Shown here piece after piece: positions 43,874 through 53,002 of a stretch of DNA of 64,000 bases. Every line of letters starts with the position of its first letter. The first letter of the stretch is position 1. Position numbers and translations under genes: made by a program. The stretch lies in assembly GCA_049115955.1 (NCBI GenBank), contig JAGDZJ010000003.1, positions 123,265 to 187,264 on the forward strand, given 5' to 3'. Below the pieces are notes generated by a model. That model saw nothing but the letters and a program-made list of their open reading frames with translations, made no database searches and was not told the DNA's origin. The DNA is from Salinispirillum sp049115955. Its GTDB lineage: Bacteria > Pseudomonadota > Gammaproteobacteria > Pseudomonadales > Natronospirillaceae.

Positions 43874-45118
43874 TCACTGCCCTGCCATCAGGCGCTGGAA
43901 GTCCGACCCCGTTGGCGCCTGGTGCAGACGCAAACCGAACTCCGGCAGCACGGCAAAAATATGATCAAACAAATCCGCCTGAATGCCTTCATAGTCCACC
44001 CAGCCGGTCTGGTTGGTAAATGCATAGATTTCCAGCGGAATGCCATTGGCATCGGCTTCCAGTTGCCGCACCATCTGGATCATCTCGGCATGAATGCCTT
44101 TGTTGGCTTTCAGATAAGCGGTCAGATAGGCCCGGAACGTGCCCAAATTGGTCAGCCGACGGCCATTCACTGGCGATGAGGGGTCTACCCTGTTGGCAGC
44201 GTTGTCCTGCGCAATATCCGCCACCTTCTCTTCAATGTAGTCGGTCAACAGTTGTGCCTTGCGCAGCCGCTCCAGTTCTTCATCCGCCAGAAAATGCACA
44301 CTGGTGCCGTCGATCCGCACCGAACGCTTGATACGCCGCCCCCCGGAATCGCTCATGCCGCGCCAGTTCTTGAAGGAATCGGCAATCAGGGCATAGGTTG
44401 GCACCGTGGTGATGGTGCGATCCCAGTTCTGTACCTTGACGGTGGTCAGATTAATATCCAGCACATCCCCGTCGGCCCCGTATTTCGGCATTTCCAGCCA
44501 GTCACCCACCTGCAACATATTGTTGGCCGATAACTGAATACCGGCCACCAGACCCATAATGGGGTCTTTAAACACCAGCATCAGCACCGCCGTCAGCGCA
44601 CCCAGGCCACTGAACAGAATCACCGGCGACTTGCCGATCAGCAGTGCGATGATCAGGATAATGGTCAATATCGCCGCCGCCAGTTTCAGGCTCTGGAAAA
44701 TACCGCGTAACGGCAGATTCCGGGTGGCCTTGCTGCGCGTTGACAAACTCAGCAGCGTATCCAGCAAGGCAAAGAACGTCAGTAACGCCAGGGCCAGTAT
44801 CCAGAGCTGTGCCAGAGTCTGCACACTCTGGCGAATGGTGGATTCCAGCGGCAGCCATAGCCCGGCCTGCGCATGAATAATCACCCCCTGTACCGTCAGC
44901 GCCAACCGGTTGAACAGCTTGCGCTCAAACAGCGCTGCGTGCCAGACCTGTCTGGAATCCCGCGTCAGAGTTTCCAGCAGGCGCACAACCCCTTTGTGCA
45001 GCATCAGATGCAGCACAATGGAAATGAGTATGATCAGGCCCAGCATGGCCAGCACACTGATCAGCTCAGCACTGGGTATGCCCTGTTCAAGCAGCCAAAT
45101 TTTCAGACGTTGTTGCAT
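43874..45118 (-). CDS. MscS-family mechanosensitive channel, YbdG-like
   Basis: This is a predicted small-conductance mechanosensitive channel of the YbdG type, releasing solutes on hypo-osmotic shock. The likely start is ATG 45118 (414 residues): GGAGG lies 7 bases upstream, and the longer frame from 45145 lacks a site. Four or five helices cover about 20-180. The pore helix and beta domain follow (FSGLGALTAVLMLVFKDPIMGLVAGIQL), then GDWLEMPKYGADGDVLDINLTTVKVQNWD with the YbdG-like NWDRTITTVPT. The C-terminal domain has WVDYEGIQADLFDHI. It starts 52 bases after the mksB stop on the same strand and may be cotranscribed. Confidence 0.9.
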   Translation of the reverse strand: MQQRLKIWLLEQGIPSAELISVLAMLGLIILISIVLHLMLHKGVVRLLETLTRDSRQVWHAALFERKLFNRLALTVQGVIIHAQAGLWLPLESTIRQSVQTLAQLWILALALLTFFALLDTLLSLSTRSKATRNLPLRGIFQSLKLAAAILTIILIIALLIGKSPVILFSGLGALTAVLMLVFKDPIMGLVAGIQLSANNMLQVGDWLEMPKYGADGDVLDINLTTVKVQNWDRTITTVPTYALIADSFKNWRGMSDSGGRRIKRSVRIDGTSVHFLADEELERLRKAQLLTDYIEEKVADIAQDNAANRVDPSSPVNGRRLTNLGTFRAYLTAYLKANKGIHAEMIQMVRQLEADANGIPLEIYAFTNQTGWVDYEGIQADLFDHIFAVLPEFGLRLHQAPTGSDFQRLMAGQ

Positions 45119-45170
45119 GGTATGTCCTCCGTTTTGTTGTGGCACGCAGGCGGTTCATTCCGAACACGTC

Positions 45171-48100
45171 CTACTCGGCGAAAGCCTCCATAAAATCCAG
45201 CTCCGCCTGATGCCGAATAATCCGACGATGATTCGCCCACAAATCCTGAATCTGCTCCCGGTTGCACTGCTGACGGTCCACCAGTACCCGGCTGTTCAGC
45301 TCACCAATGCGCACCCCATTGGCGGTGGGCACCTTGGAAAATACAAACTGGTTACTGATCAGATCCATGAATGGCCCGGACTTGCTGGTCGGCATAATGA
45401 ACAGCAGTTGCAGCCCCAGTGCCTCCGTCAGATACTCAATGACTTCTTTCGAGCGCGCTTCGTCCATTTTGGAAAAGGCTTCATCCACCAGCACCATACG
45501 CAAATGCGCGTCACCTTCATTAAAGCGGAAGGCACTGGTGATGGCCGCCGAACGAATAATGTAGGCCGGGGTTTCCAACTGTCCTCCCGAACCGGTGCCG
45601 TATTGACTCAAGGCAATAGGCTCTTTGTTCGCTGGCTGCTTGTAGATCTCGTAATTGCGGTAATTGCGATAATCGGAGATGCGTTCCAGCTCGCGCAGCG
45701 CACGTTGCTCATCGTCATCCAGCAGCATACCCATGATCTGGTCACGCACGCGTTGCGACTTAGCTGACAACTCTAAGGTAAACAAGGTTTGCTTCTCGCC
45801 CAAACCGGGTGAGCGCGTCACTTCTTCAAAGAACTGCCAGTATTCCTGGTATTCGGGCACCCACGACCAGTCAAACCAGTAGCGTTCTTTGTCGGCACCA
45901 AATCGGTGATGCTCCAGCTCTTGATTAAGCTCTTCCAAAATGCGTTTGCCATCGTTAATGGCGTGGTAAATCGCGTGGCACAGGTTGGTGACAAAAGTAT
46001 CGTTAAAACTGTCACGCAAGCGCGTGAGCTGGTCCTGTTTTTCCACCAACACGTTGTTTTTCAGGCGTTTGTGAATGCGCCCTATTTCCAGGTTCAAGCC
46101 AGCGACCTGACTGAAGAAATCGACACTGTGGGCCTGACCGAAATCGGCCGCGAACACCATGGCGTCGCTGGGTTGGCAGTGCTGGTTGTGTTCCAACACA
46201 TTCCGTTCAAGGTCATGCGCCAGCGCATTCAGTTCGTTGAGCATGTTGGCGTGGCGTGACTCAAGGCTATCGGGGTCGGCGCTTTCCGCTTCTTGGTCCG
46301 CCAACGTAAGACGTTCATCCACCGCGAAATCAGGCCAAATGTGAGTCAGGTCTTCTAAGTGGTTTTCGTGGTCCTCAACCGCTTGCTGGGTTTTCTCCTG
46401 TTGCTCACTCAAACGTGAACACAGGCGATCGCACTGCTCGCGCTGTTCTTGCAGCTTGCCGAGGTCGGCGTCCAGCGTACGAATCTGGTCATCCAATTGA
46501 TTCGCTTTATTGCGCAGGCGCTCAAATTCGTCGTCCAGCGATTTAAATTGGGTGATGTCCAAATCCGCCAGTTGGCGCTCAGCGGCTTGCAGATCGCGCT
46601 GCGCTTGCAACAAGGCTTGATACGGCTCACTGACCGACAACTGCGTCAGTTGATCGACCGCACTGAACAACTGCGCCAAGCGCTGACATTCAGCTTCCAA
46701 CTGCGCCATGTCGACGCGTAATTGCTGCAGCTCTTCGCCGCGCGCTCGGGCGGCGCGTTCGCGTGCGCCCTGCCCAAACACCAGATCACTTTCGTCTAAC
46801 TCACAACGGTACATAGCGTAGCCGCCACTGCCCATGCCCTCTACGCAGATACCGCGTCGGGTATGGCGTAAGTCGTCGATGCTGTCGACGCGCTGTACAT
46901 TGCCGTAGCTGGCGTGCAGATAGTCTTTCGCTGTGGCGTGACTGAACGTTAATACGTCGACCAAAGAGTCTTTCACCACGCTGAGTCGTTCGGCGTCTTC
47001 CTTGGCGCGTGCACCCTGAATAACCCGCGCCCGACCATCACGGCCCGGCAGTTGACGTACAATGCGTGCAGCCTCGGCTTCAAATTCTGGCGCGACCACA
47101 ATGCCGAAGCGTGCCAGGCCTAAATAGGCTTCCACCACATTCTGCCATTGCGGGTCGGTGACGCTCACGTGATCACACAACACCGATGCATCGGCTTCCG
47201 GCAATTGCCGACGAATGGCCTCTAAAGCAGCACGAACGAACGCCGGGTAATGCACGCGCGATTGTTCCAGAGCTTGTGTATCGGCGGATTTTTGCTGCCA
47301 CTGACGCTCTTGCTGCTGCAACCGTTGCTGACGCCGATCCAGTACTTTGGCCAGCCAGTCACGCAGGCTGCTGCTTTCCACGTAACGCCCTTTTTCCAAC
47401 CAGCGTTTCATCCATTGGTTGATCTGGCTTTCCAGTTCCAGTGTGGTTTGGACACTGTTCTCCATGGCATCCAAATCAACCCAATCGCGGTTGAGTAAGC
47501 GTGCCAGCTCATCACCCAATTGGGTCAGCACTTGCTGCAGTTTGGGGCTGTCGTCGGCCAATCGCAGGGCTTCTTTGCTTAAGCCTTCGGTTTGCAGGCG
47601 CTCACGCTCTGAACTCCAAAGCTGGGCAATGTCGGCGACCGCGCGGGTCAACACAACACGGGCTTTATCCGCCGTCACCAACGACTGCGAAGTGAACTGC
47701 AGAACCTTGCTGGCTTTCTCTTGGGTGCTTTCCAGCACGGCTTTGTCTTTCAGTTCGCTGATGCCCATGCGCCGGGCTTCCAGCGCTACCTGTTCTTGCC
47801 GAACCTGCTGACGCTGGGTTTCTGCCAACTGACGTTCGCGGGCGCGCTGGTCGAACTGGTCCACCAAATCTGTCTGAGCGTTTTTCGCTGTTAAATAGGC
47901 GTCTTGGTCGCGCTTGTAGCGCGCCTGCGCCAAGGTGTACGCCAACACATGGCGTTCAATCCACTGGTCAACGTACTGGTCAGCCTGCTTCTTGCTCTGA
48001 CTCAAGCGCGCAATATTTTTGCTGAGCCGGTTGGCTTCGCCTTCCATCGCATTGATGGTTTTCATCAAGTCAGACACGGTGCGAATGGCTTCGCCTAGGT

Positions 48101-48824
48101 CTTTGGGTTCAAGAATCTCGTTAGCCACAAAGCCATTAATACTGCGCACGGGCTTGTAGGCCATGAAGCGCGAGAAGGCACGCGCCGCGTTCAGCGCTTC
48201 CCGCTCGGACAGCGCATCCTCGCGGCCACGCAGGGCGGCATACAGGCGTCTGAGGTACTGCTTTTTGGTGTCGTATTTCTCGACCACTTGCGCGCCTAAG
48301 CGCTTTTGTAATTGCTTGTGCAGCTTGCCCATGGGCACCACTTCACGCCCAACTAAATCACTCTCGGTAACAAAGTCACCCAAACTGAGTTCGTGCCCTT
48401 GCACCAAGTAAAACTGTTGGTCGTTCAAGCGCGCGGTTTGTTGCTGACCGTTCTTTTCAATACGCGCCGACAAACCAATGACGGCGGTAAAGGGCTCACC
48501 ACTTTCGCCTTGCGTGGGGTGAAACACCGCCGCCAGATATCCTACCGTCGGTTCAGGACGGGCGTAACTGCCGTCGTCGCAACCCAACACATAAGAAGCC
48601 AGGGTTCGCACCTGCTTGCCACGTCCGCGCTGCGTCGCTTCTTCCTGTCCTGGGTTAAACTGGAACAGGTTGTCGTGCGCGGCGGTCATGATGGTTTGAA
48701 TGGCATCGGCTGCCGTGGTCTTGCCCGAGCCGTTGCCACCGCTGAACAGGTTGATGGGGCCGAAATCAAATTCCTGCGCAGGAATGTTGCCCCAATTTAC
48801 GAATACGAATTTCTTCAAAAACAT
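45171..48824 (-). CDS. mksB: Condensin subunit MksB (JetC-type SMC-like ATPase)
   Basis: MksB is the SMC-like subunit of the MukBEF-like condensin, which folds the chromosome; JetC is its counterpart in the Wadjet plasmid-defence complex. The 1217-residue protein has Walker A GGNGSGKTT with K35 at the N-terminus. Long coiled-coil arms (about 270-480 and 650-900, Gln/Arg/Glu-rich) flank a hinge-like region (about 520-620). The C-terminal head has the signature GTGSGGQLETP and Walker B VLVDEAFSKMD with D1114 and E1115. It is the last condensin gene of the operon mksF-mksE-mksB, starting 3 bases after the mksE stop. Confidence 0.88.
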   Translation of the reverse strand: MFLKKFVFVNWGNIPAQEFDFGPINLFSGGNGSGKTTAADAIQTIMTAAHDNLFQFNPGQEEATQRGRGKQVRTLASYVLGCDDGSYARPEPTVGYLAAVFHPTQGESGEPFTAVIGLSARIEKNGQQQTARLNDQQFYLVQGHELSLGDFVTESDLVGREVVPMGKLHKQLQKRLGAQVVEKYDTKKQYLRRLYAALRGREDALSEREALNAARAFSRFMAYKPVRSINGFVANEILEPKDLGEAIRTVSDLMKTINAMEGEANRLSKNIARLSQSKKQADQYVDQWIERHVLAYTLAQARYKRDQDAYLTAKNAQTDLVDQFDQRARERQLAETQRQQVRQEQVALEARRMGISELKDKAVLESTQEKASKVLQFTSQSLVTADKARVVLTRAVADIAQLWSSERERLQTEGLSKEALRLADDSPKLQQVLTQLGDELARLLNRDWVDLDAMENSVQTTLELESQINQWMKRWLEKGRYVESSSLRDWLAKVLDRRQQRLQQQERQWQQKSADTQALEQSRVHYPAFVRAALEAIRRQLPEADASVLCDHVSVTDPQWQNVVEAYLGLARFGIVVAPEFEAEAARIVRQLPGRDGRARVIQGARAKEDAERLSVVKDSLVDVLTFSHATAKDYLHASYGNVQRVDSIDDLRHTRRGICVEGMGSGGYAMYRCELDESDLVFGQGARERAARARGEELQQLRVDMAQLEAECQRLAQLFSAVDQLTQLSVSEPYQALLQAQRDLQAAERQLADLDITQFKSLDDEFERLRNKANQLDDQIRTLDADLGKLQEQREQCDRLCSRLSEQQEKTQQAVEDHENHLEDLTHIWPDFAVDERLTLADQEAESADPDSLESRHANMLNELNALAHDLERNVLEHNQHCQPSDAMVFAADFGQAHSVDFFSQVAGLNLEIGRIHKRLKNNVLVEKQDQLTRLRDSFNDTFVTNLCHAIYHAINDGKRILEELNQELEHHRFGADKERYWFDWSWVPEYQEYWQFFEEVTRSPGLGEKQTLFTLELSAKSQRVRDQIMGMLLDDDEQRALRELERISDYRNYRNYEIYKQPANKEPIALSQYGTGSGGQLETPAYIIRSAAITSAFRFNEGDAHLRMVLVDEAFSKMDEARSKEVIEYLTEALGLQLLFIMPTSKSGPFMDLISNQFVFSKVPTANGVRIGELNSRVLVDRQQCNREQIQDLWANHRRIIRHQAELDFMEAFAE

Positions 48825-48827
48825 GGC

Positions 48828-49580
48828 TTAGCGATCCTCTTCCATGATTTCGTGGTCCATGATTTCTGTGTCCGTGCTTTCAGTGTCAAGAGCTTCGACA
48901 TCAGCCGTTTCAACGGCGGTTGCTTCGGGCTCCATAGCCGTCGTTTCTGCTTTGGGCGCGTCCGGTTGACCCAACTGTTGCAGTACGCTGTCACTGACCA
49001 AACTCACGATGGTAGGACGAATCTGAATCACCGCATCGGCGGTTTCCATTACCGCGTCTTCGGCCATGCGGATCAAGCGCCACTGACGCAAACGACGCCA
49101 TAATTGACGACGCTCAGTGATATTTTCCGGCAACTGGCGACCCAACAGATTGCGCAGTGTGATGCCGACATTTTCTACCGTCGTGGCGACCACGCCTTGC
49201 TCGTCCAGCCGCGCTTCACGCAGGCCTTGGTCGTACAGCGTACGCAGCACCAGAACCAACGCCACTTCTTGTTGCGTTAAACGATTGCGCAGTTGCGCGC
49301 CCGCAGACTGTTCAACGCTCGGCTGACCGGGAATGTCGGCACCGGGCGGATACAAGCGCACGTATTCAAACTGCTTGTCGTGTAAAAACCGGATGTGCAA
49401 CAACGAGAAATAGTCACCGACCAGAGCTTCGCAGCGGGCAAAGCGGTCGTAAAGCTGTTGTTCAACCTGACTTTCGTCGCGGCTCAGAATGCCGTACTCC
49501 AGCAAGCGTACGGTGAGCTCAGAGAATTCGTCCAGAGTGATGCCAATGGCATCCAATTGTTGCTGTAAGGCCTCCAACAT
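48828..49580 (-). CDS. mksE: Condensin subunit MksE (JetB-type)
   Basis: MksE is the small winged-helix subunit of the MksBEF condensin, homologous to JetB. The 250 residues are mostly helical, with IRFLHDKQFEYVRLYPPGADIP in the middle and two winged-helix-like regions. A low-complexity acidic tail (ETTAMEPEATAVETADVEALDTESTDTEIM in part) occupies the last 45 residues. Its ATG shares one base with the mksF stop (TGATG), and mksB follows 3 bases after its stop, so translation of the three is coupled. The assignment rests on position and pattern, with good confidence. Confidence 0.82.
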   Translation of the reverse strand: MLEALQQQLDAIGITLDEFSELTVRLLEYGILSRDESQVEQQLYDRFARCEALVGDYFSLLHIRFLHDKQFEYVRLYPPGADIPGQPSVEQSAGAQLRNRLTQQEVALVLVLRTLYDQGLREARLDEQGVVATTVENVGITLRNLLGRQLPENITERRQLWRRLRQWRLIRMAEDAVMETADAVIQIRPTIVSLVSDSVLQQLGQPDAPKAETTAMEPEATAVETADVEALDTESTDTEIMDHEIMEEDR

Positions 49581-51049
49581 CAGGGGGTCTCCGTAGAAGG
49601 GGTACTGTTGATAATGTCACGACGCGACAAGATGAATTCGTCACGCTGATGGAAATAAGTGTCGTGCAGGCGCCGCCCGGTCGGCTCAACCACCCAGTCT
49701 TCCAACTGGCCTGCGCTGATCAAATGAGCAACGGCCATAAAGTCCTCTGCCGTTTCAATGGGCAAGTCAGCCGTGCTGAGACGTTCCTGATTGGCCAAGC
49801 GATCGGCAATGAAGCCCTGCAGCTTCTGCTGACTGATGTAGAACGCTTGATCCAATGCCTGCTGTACATACACCGCTTGGCGCGCACTGAGATCGCCATC
49901 CGGCTCGGTCATCAACTGATGGTTAACCTCCGCACTGCGCTGGCGATCCTGCAAGCGGATTTGGTCGGGGTCCATCAAACCCACCTGACAACGCGCCATC
50001 AGGTTAGCCACGGCGTCTAAACGTCGATTCTGCTCAGCGGCGGGCAACGCCGCCAAACGACGCGATACCGCGGCTACATCGGCGTGCTTCTGCATCGCCA
50101 TGTAGTTCATTTGGCGGATGATGATGTCAGCGCGCTTGGTGAAGTGCTGCAGCGAACGCCGCAGTGCCGGTAACATGACATCGGCGGCGTTTTTCAGGCG
50201 CTGCTCAATGCCATCCAGCAGGGCCCACAACACCGAACGACCGGGCTGCACCCAATCGGGCAGCAGTTCACGCAAACGTTGTTCGGCGTCGGTTTTGAAA
50301 TCTTTGGGCTTGCGGCGAATACGGCGCACCACATCACTGATTTGTTCACGGTATTTTTCGACGCTGTCTGCCGACAGACGAATGGCGATGTCAGGCTGGA
50401 AGCGCTGCTCCATGAACTCAAAAAACTCGGTGGTGGCGCGCTGCACATCAAATTCGTTTTGCATCTCGCGCACCAACGCACGACGACGCTCATTGAGTTC
50501 TTCAATCACGTCAGTGAAGTCACTGATGATGCGCTCTGAATAATCGTAGGCGTCCAGCAAGTCATAGACTTCACCGTGCGCTAAGAAGCTTTGCAAGGCG
50601 TTTCGCGTGTTGCGGGTGTTGCGGTGCCGAGAGCGATGTTGGTTACGGCGTTTGTCATCAATAAAGGCTTCGGTAAAACGCCGCCCTGCACGAGTAAAAC
50701 CCACGGTAGACTGCAAGGTCGCGTCGTCGACCATACGGGCTAGCCAGCCCGCGTCCATCAATTGATTCACCAACCAATTGGCTTGCTCTCGGGTGTCGCG
50801 AAAGCGCGAGTCGGCATCGTCCGACAACTCCATGACCTCCTCGCCGCCCTGTTGATCCGCCATCAGAGGCGCACGCACCAGCGCTTCTTGAAAGGTCTCC
50901 ACCACCTGCGCCCGCTCAACCGCTTGCCCATAGTCCGCTTCGGCGCCATAACAACGCTGATACAGCGCCATCAGACACTCGGCCGCCTGCGCACGGTACT
51001 TGCTCACCAAGGGGCGAAAAAACTGGCTCTGATTATCGACAAAAAACAT
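49580..51049 (-). CDS. mksF: Condensin subunit MksF (JetA-type kleisin)
   Basis: MksF is the kleisin-like subunit that bridges the heads of MksB, homologous to JetA. The 489-residue protein has an N-terminal winged-helix region (FFRPLVSKYRAQAAECLMALYQR) and a central helical stretch (YDLLDAYDYSERIISDFTDVIEELNERRRALVREM). The C-terminal region with ADLPIETAEDFMAVAHLISAGQLEDWVVEPTG is again winged-helix-like. A basic HRSRHRNTRNTRN patch near 135-147 could contact DNA. ATG 51049 has no clear ribosome binding site. It heads the operon, divergent from bcp. No jetD/mksG gene is found upstream or downstream. Confidence 0.82.
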   Translation of the reverse strand: MFFVDNQSQFFRPLVSKYRAQAAECLMALYQRCYGAEADYGQAVERAQVVETFQEALVRAPLMADQQGGEEVMELSDDADSRFRDTREQANWLVNQLMDAGWLARMVDDATLQSTVGFTRAGRRFTEAFIDDKRRNQHRSRHRNTRNTRNALQSFLAHGEVYDLLDAYDYSERIISDFTDVIEELNERRRALVREMQNEFDVQRATTEFFEFMEQRFQPDIAIRLSADSVEKYREQISDVVRRIRRKPKDFKTDAEQRLRELLPDWVQPGRSVLWALLDGIEQRLKNAADVMLPALRRSLQHFTKRADIIIRQMNYMAMQKHADVAAVSRRLAALPAAEQNRRLDAVANLMARCQVGLMDPDQIRLQDRQRSAEVNHQLMTEPDGDLSARQAVYVQQALDQAFYISQQKLQGFIADRLANQERLSTADLPIETAEDFMAVAHLISAGQLEDWVVEPTGRRLHDTYFHQRDEFILSRRDIINSTPSTETP

Positions 51050-51211
51050 GGTAAGGGTTTGCGTCTCGTCACTGAGAAATTAACGCGCAAGTCTACCACA
51101 GCGGGCGTGGCATAAAACTAATTTAGCGCACAGTGCGTAGTAACCACCAATGACAAACTCTGCGTACCCGGTTAGAGTAAACCATCCAACGATTCAGAGC
51201 AGGAACACATC

Positions 51212-51688
51212 ATGGCGGAAGCAAAATTATTGACCGAAGGCACGCCAGCACCGGCCTTCACAACGCTGAACCAAAACGGCGAAAAAGTATCACTGTCCGA
51301 TTTCGCGGGCAAAAAAGTGGTGCTCTATTTTTACCCCAAAGCCATGACGCCCGGTTGCACCACGCAAGCCTGCGGTATTCGTGATACCCGCGCTGAATTT
51401 GAAAAGCGCAATACGGTGGTTTTGGGTGTGAGCCCGGACGCGCCAAAACGTCTGCTGAAATTCATTGAAAAAGAAAATCTGAACTTTGACCTGTTAAGCG
51501 ATGAAGACTTGGCACTCTGCAACGCCTATGGCGTTTGGGGCCTGAAAAAATTCATGGGCAAAGAATACGACGGCGTGCACCGGGTGACCTATGTGATCGA
51601 TGAGCAGGGTGTCATTCGCCATGTAATGGGCAAAGTCACCACCAAGTCGCACCACGACGACGTACTCAAGGTGGTGGATAGCCTATGA
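51212..51688 (+). CDS. bcp: Thioredoxin-dependent thiol peroxidase Bcp
   Basis: Bcp is a peroxiredoxin that reduces hydroperoxides with electrons from thioredoxin. The 158-residue protein has the two cysteines of atypical 2-Cys (BCP-type) members, C49 and C54 in TPGCTTQACGIRD, separated by four residues. It has the LYFYPKAMTPG strand before them and GVSPDAP after them. AGGAAC about 8 bases before ATG 51212 supports the start. It overlaps folX by 4 bases (ATGA), which points to a two-gene operon, and it is divergent from mksF. Confidence 0.95.
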   Translation: MAEAKLLTEGTPAPAFTTLNQNGEKVSLSDFAGKKVVLYFYPKAMTPGCTTQACGIRDTRAEFEKRNTVVLGVSPDAPKRLLKFIEKENLNFDLLSDEDLALCNAYGVWGLKKFMGKEYDGVHRVTYVIDEQGVIRHVMGKVTTKSHHDDVLKVVDSL

Positions 51689-52056
51689 TCCAACAAGCGG
51701 ATAATCAAGCCAAGATTCAGATCAAAAACCTCCGCCTGCGCACTTACGTAGGCATTAAAGAGGAAGAGATTAAGAACAAGCAGGATGTGGTGTTGAACTT
51801 GGTTATTTTGTTTGATGGCACAGGGGCATGGAACGCGGAAGAAATCGAGAAGACGCTGAACTATCGAACCATCTGCAAAGAAGTGATTAATTTTGTCGAA
51901 GGCAATCGCTTTGCTTTATTGGAAAAGATGACGCGTGAGGTATTGAACTTGGTGATGTCGCACCCTGAAGTGCAGTACGCTTCCGTCGAGATCGACAAGG
52001 TGGCGGCGCTGCGCTTTGCTGATTCGGTGTCGATGACACTGCAAGCAACACGCTGA
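51685..52056 (+). CDS. folX: Dihydroneopterin triphosphate 2'-epimerase
   Basis: FolX epimerises dihydroneopterin triphosphate to the monapterin form, a step towards tetrahydromonapterin. It is a paralogue of FolB. The 123-residue protein shares the E. coli FolX sequence pattern: IKNLRLRTYVGIKEEEIKNKQDVV, then TLNYRTI, FALLEKMT, and the ending VEIDKVAALRFADSVSMTL. The IKNLRLRT opening and ADSVSMTL ending fit FolX rather than FolB. The ATG overlaps the bcp stop, so translation is coupled. folM, which acts in the same pathway, lies 5 kb downstream. A bidirectional hairpin follows. Confidence 0.92.
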   Translation: MIQQADNQAKIQIKNLRLRTYVGIKEEEIKNKQDVVLNLVILFDGTGAWNAEEIEKTLNYRTICKEVINFVEGNRFALLEKMTREVLNLVMSHPEVQYASVEIDKVAALRFADSVSMTLQATR

Positions 52057-52059
52057 GCC

Positions 52060-52098
52060 AAGAAATCGGTCGGGCAGACTGACCTCTCGCCCGACCGA
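52060..52098. terminator. Hairpin between folX and the convergent dehydrogenase gene
   Basis: TCGGTCGGGC (52066-52075) and GCCCGACCGA (52089-52098) are perfect 10-base arms with a 13-base loop. On the minus strand the hairpin is followed by TTTCTT, which suits termination of the dehydrogenase gene. On the plus strand the T-tract is poor, so folX termination is weaker. Confidence 0.75.
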
Positions 52099-52108
52099 CT
52101 TAAATCAG

Positions 52109-53002
52109 CTATTGAAGTTTTAATGCTCGAATCAACACAGACGTATCCATGCGCCCACAGCCCTGCTCTTGCAGTCGCATATAACGCTGATCCGTCTCAG
52201 CCGCTAGCGGCAACTGCACCCCGAGCCGCTGAGCTTCGTCCAATACAATACCCAAGTCCTTGCGCATCCAGTCGATGGCAAAGCCGAAGTCAAACTTGCC
52301 CTGCGCCATGGTGCTGGCGCGGTTGTTCAACTGCCATGAGCCTGCGGCACCCTGCTGCAAGGCAGTGATCACTTCGTCCATATTCAAACCCGCCGCTTGC
52401 GCCAAGGTGACGCCCTCGCTGAGCCCTTGCAATATGCCCGCGATCAGCACCTGATTGACCATTTTGCAGCGCTGCCCCTGGCCGTGCGAACCCATCAACT
52501 GTATATGGGCGGCGTAAGCACTCAAAATCGGTTTAACCTGTGCGAATACGTCAGCTTCGCCCCCACACATAATGGTTAGCCGACCGTTTTCAGCACCCGC
52601 TTGACCACCGGACACAGGGGCGTCCATAAAGTGAATTTGGCGCTCGGCACACGCGGCCGCGAGCTCTTCAGCCAAAGTAGCACTGGTGGTAGTGTGGTCC
52701 ACCAGCACAGCTCCGGGTGACATCTGGCTTAAAACGCCGTCATCACCGTACACCACACTGCGTACATCGTCGTCGTTACCGACACACAGACACACCACCG
52801 CTGCACCCTGCGCAGCCAATGCCGGCGTCGGCGCAGACCGTCCACCGTGTTCGGCGGCCCATTGTTCAGCTTTGGCGGTGGTGCGGATGTAGACGCAGGT
52901 GTCGTTGCCGGCCCGTTGCAGATGTCCGGCCATCGGGTAGCCCATGACGCCTAGGCCGATAAACGCGACCTTATTGGTTTGATGCGTGTTGGCTGCTGTC
53001 AT
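52109..53002 (-). CDS. NAD(P)-dependent beta-hydroxyacid dehydrogenase (GarR/3-hydroxyisobutyrate type)
   Basis: This is a 297-residue oxidoreductase of the 3-hydroxyisobutyrate dehydrogenase/tartronate semialdehyde reductase family. The N-terminal Rossmann motif is FIGLGVMGYPMAGHL. The substrate block FMDAPVSGGQAGAENGRLTIMCGG (about 125-148) contains the family GG motif, and the catalytic lysine lies in GQRCKMVNQ (near 180). The C-terminal helical domain has AGLNMDEV. The substrate cannot be told from the sequence. Its ATG overlaps the rmuC stop (ATGA), so rmuC and this gene are coupled. Confidence 0.85.
   Translation of the reverse strand: MTAANTHQTNKVAFIGLGVMGYPMAGHLQRAGNDTCVYIRTTAKAEQWAAEHGGRSAPTPALAAQGAAVVCLCVGNDDDVRSVVYGDDGVLSQMSPGAVLVDHTTTSATLAEELAAACAERQIHFMDAPVSGGQAGAENGRLTIMCGGEADVFAQVKPILSAYAAHIQLMGSHGQGQRCKMVNQVLIAGILQGLSEGVTLAQAAGLNMDEVITALQQGAAGSWQLNNRASTMAQGKFDFGFAIDWMRKDLGIVLDEAQRLGVQLPLAAETDQRYMRLQEQGCGRMDTSVLIRALKLQ

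Noticed and set aside
43874..45118. The channel gene as recently acquired DNA
   Set aside because: Hand-counted lines give about 52-55 percent GC, similar to many neighbours, and there are no mobility genes or flanking repeats beyond one palindrome.
45171..51049. A full Wadjet plasmid-defence system
   Set aside because: JetA, JetB and JetC counterparts are present, but no JetD/MksG nuclease gene lies on either side. It is reported as an MksFEB condensin instead.
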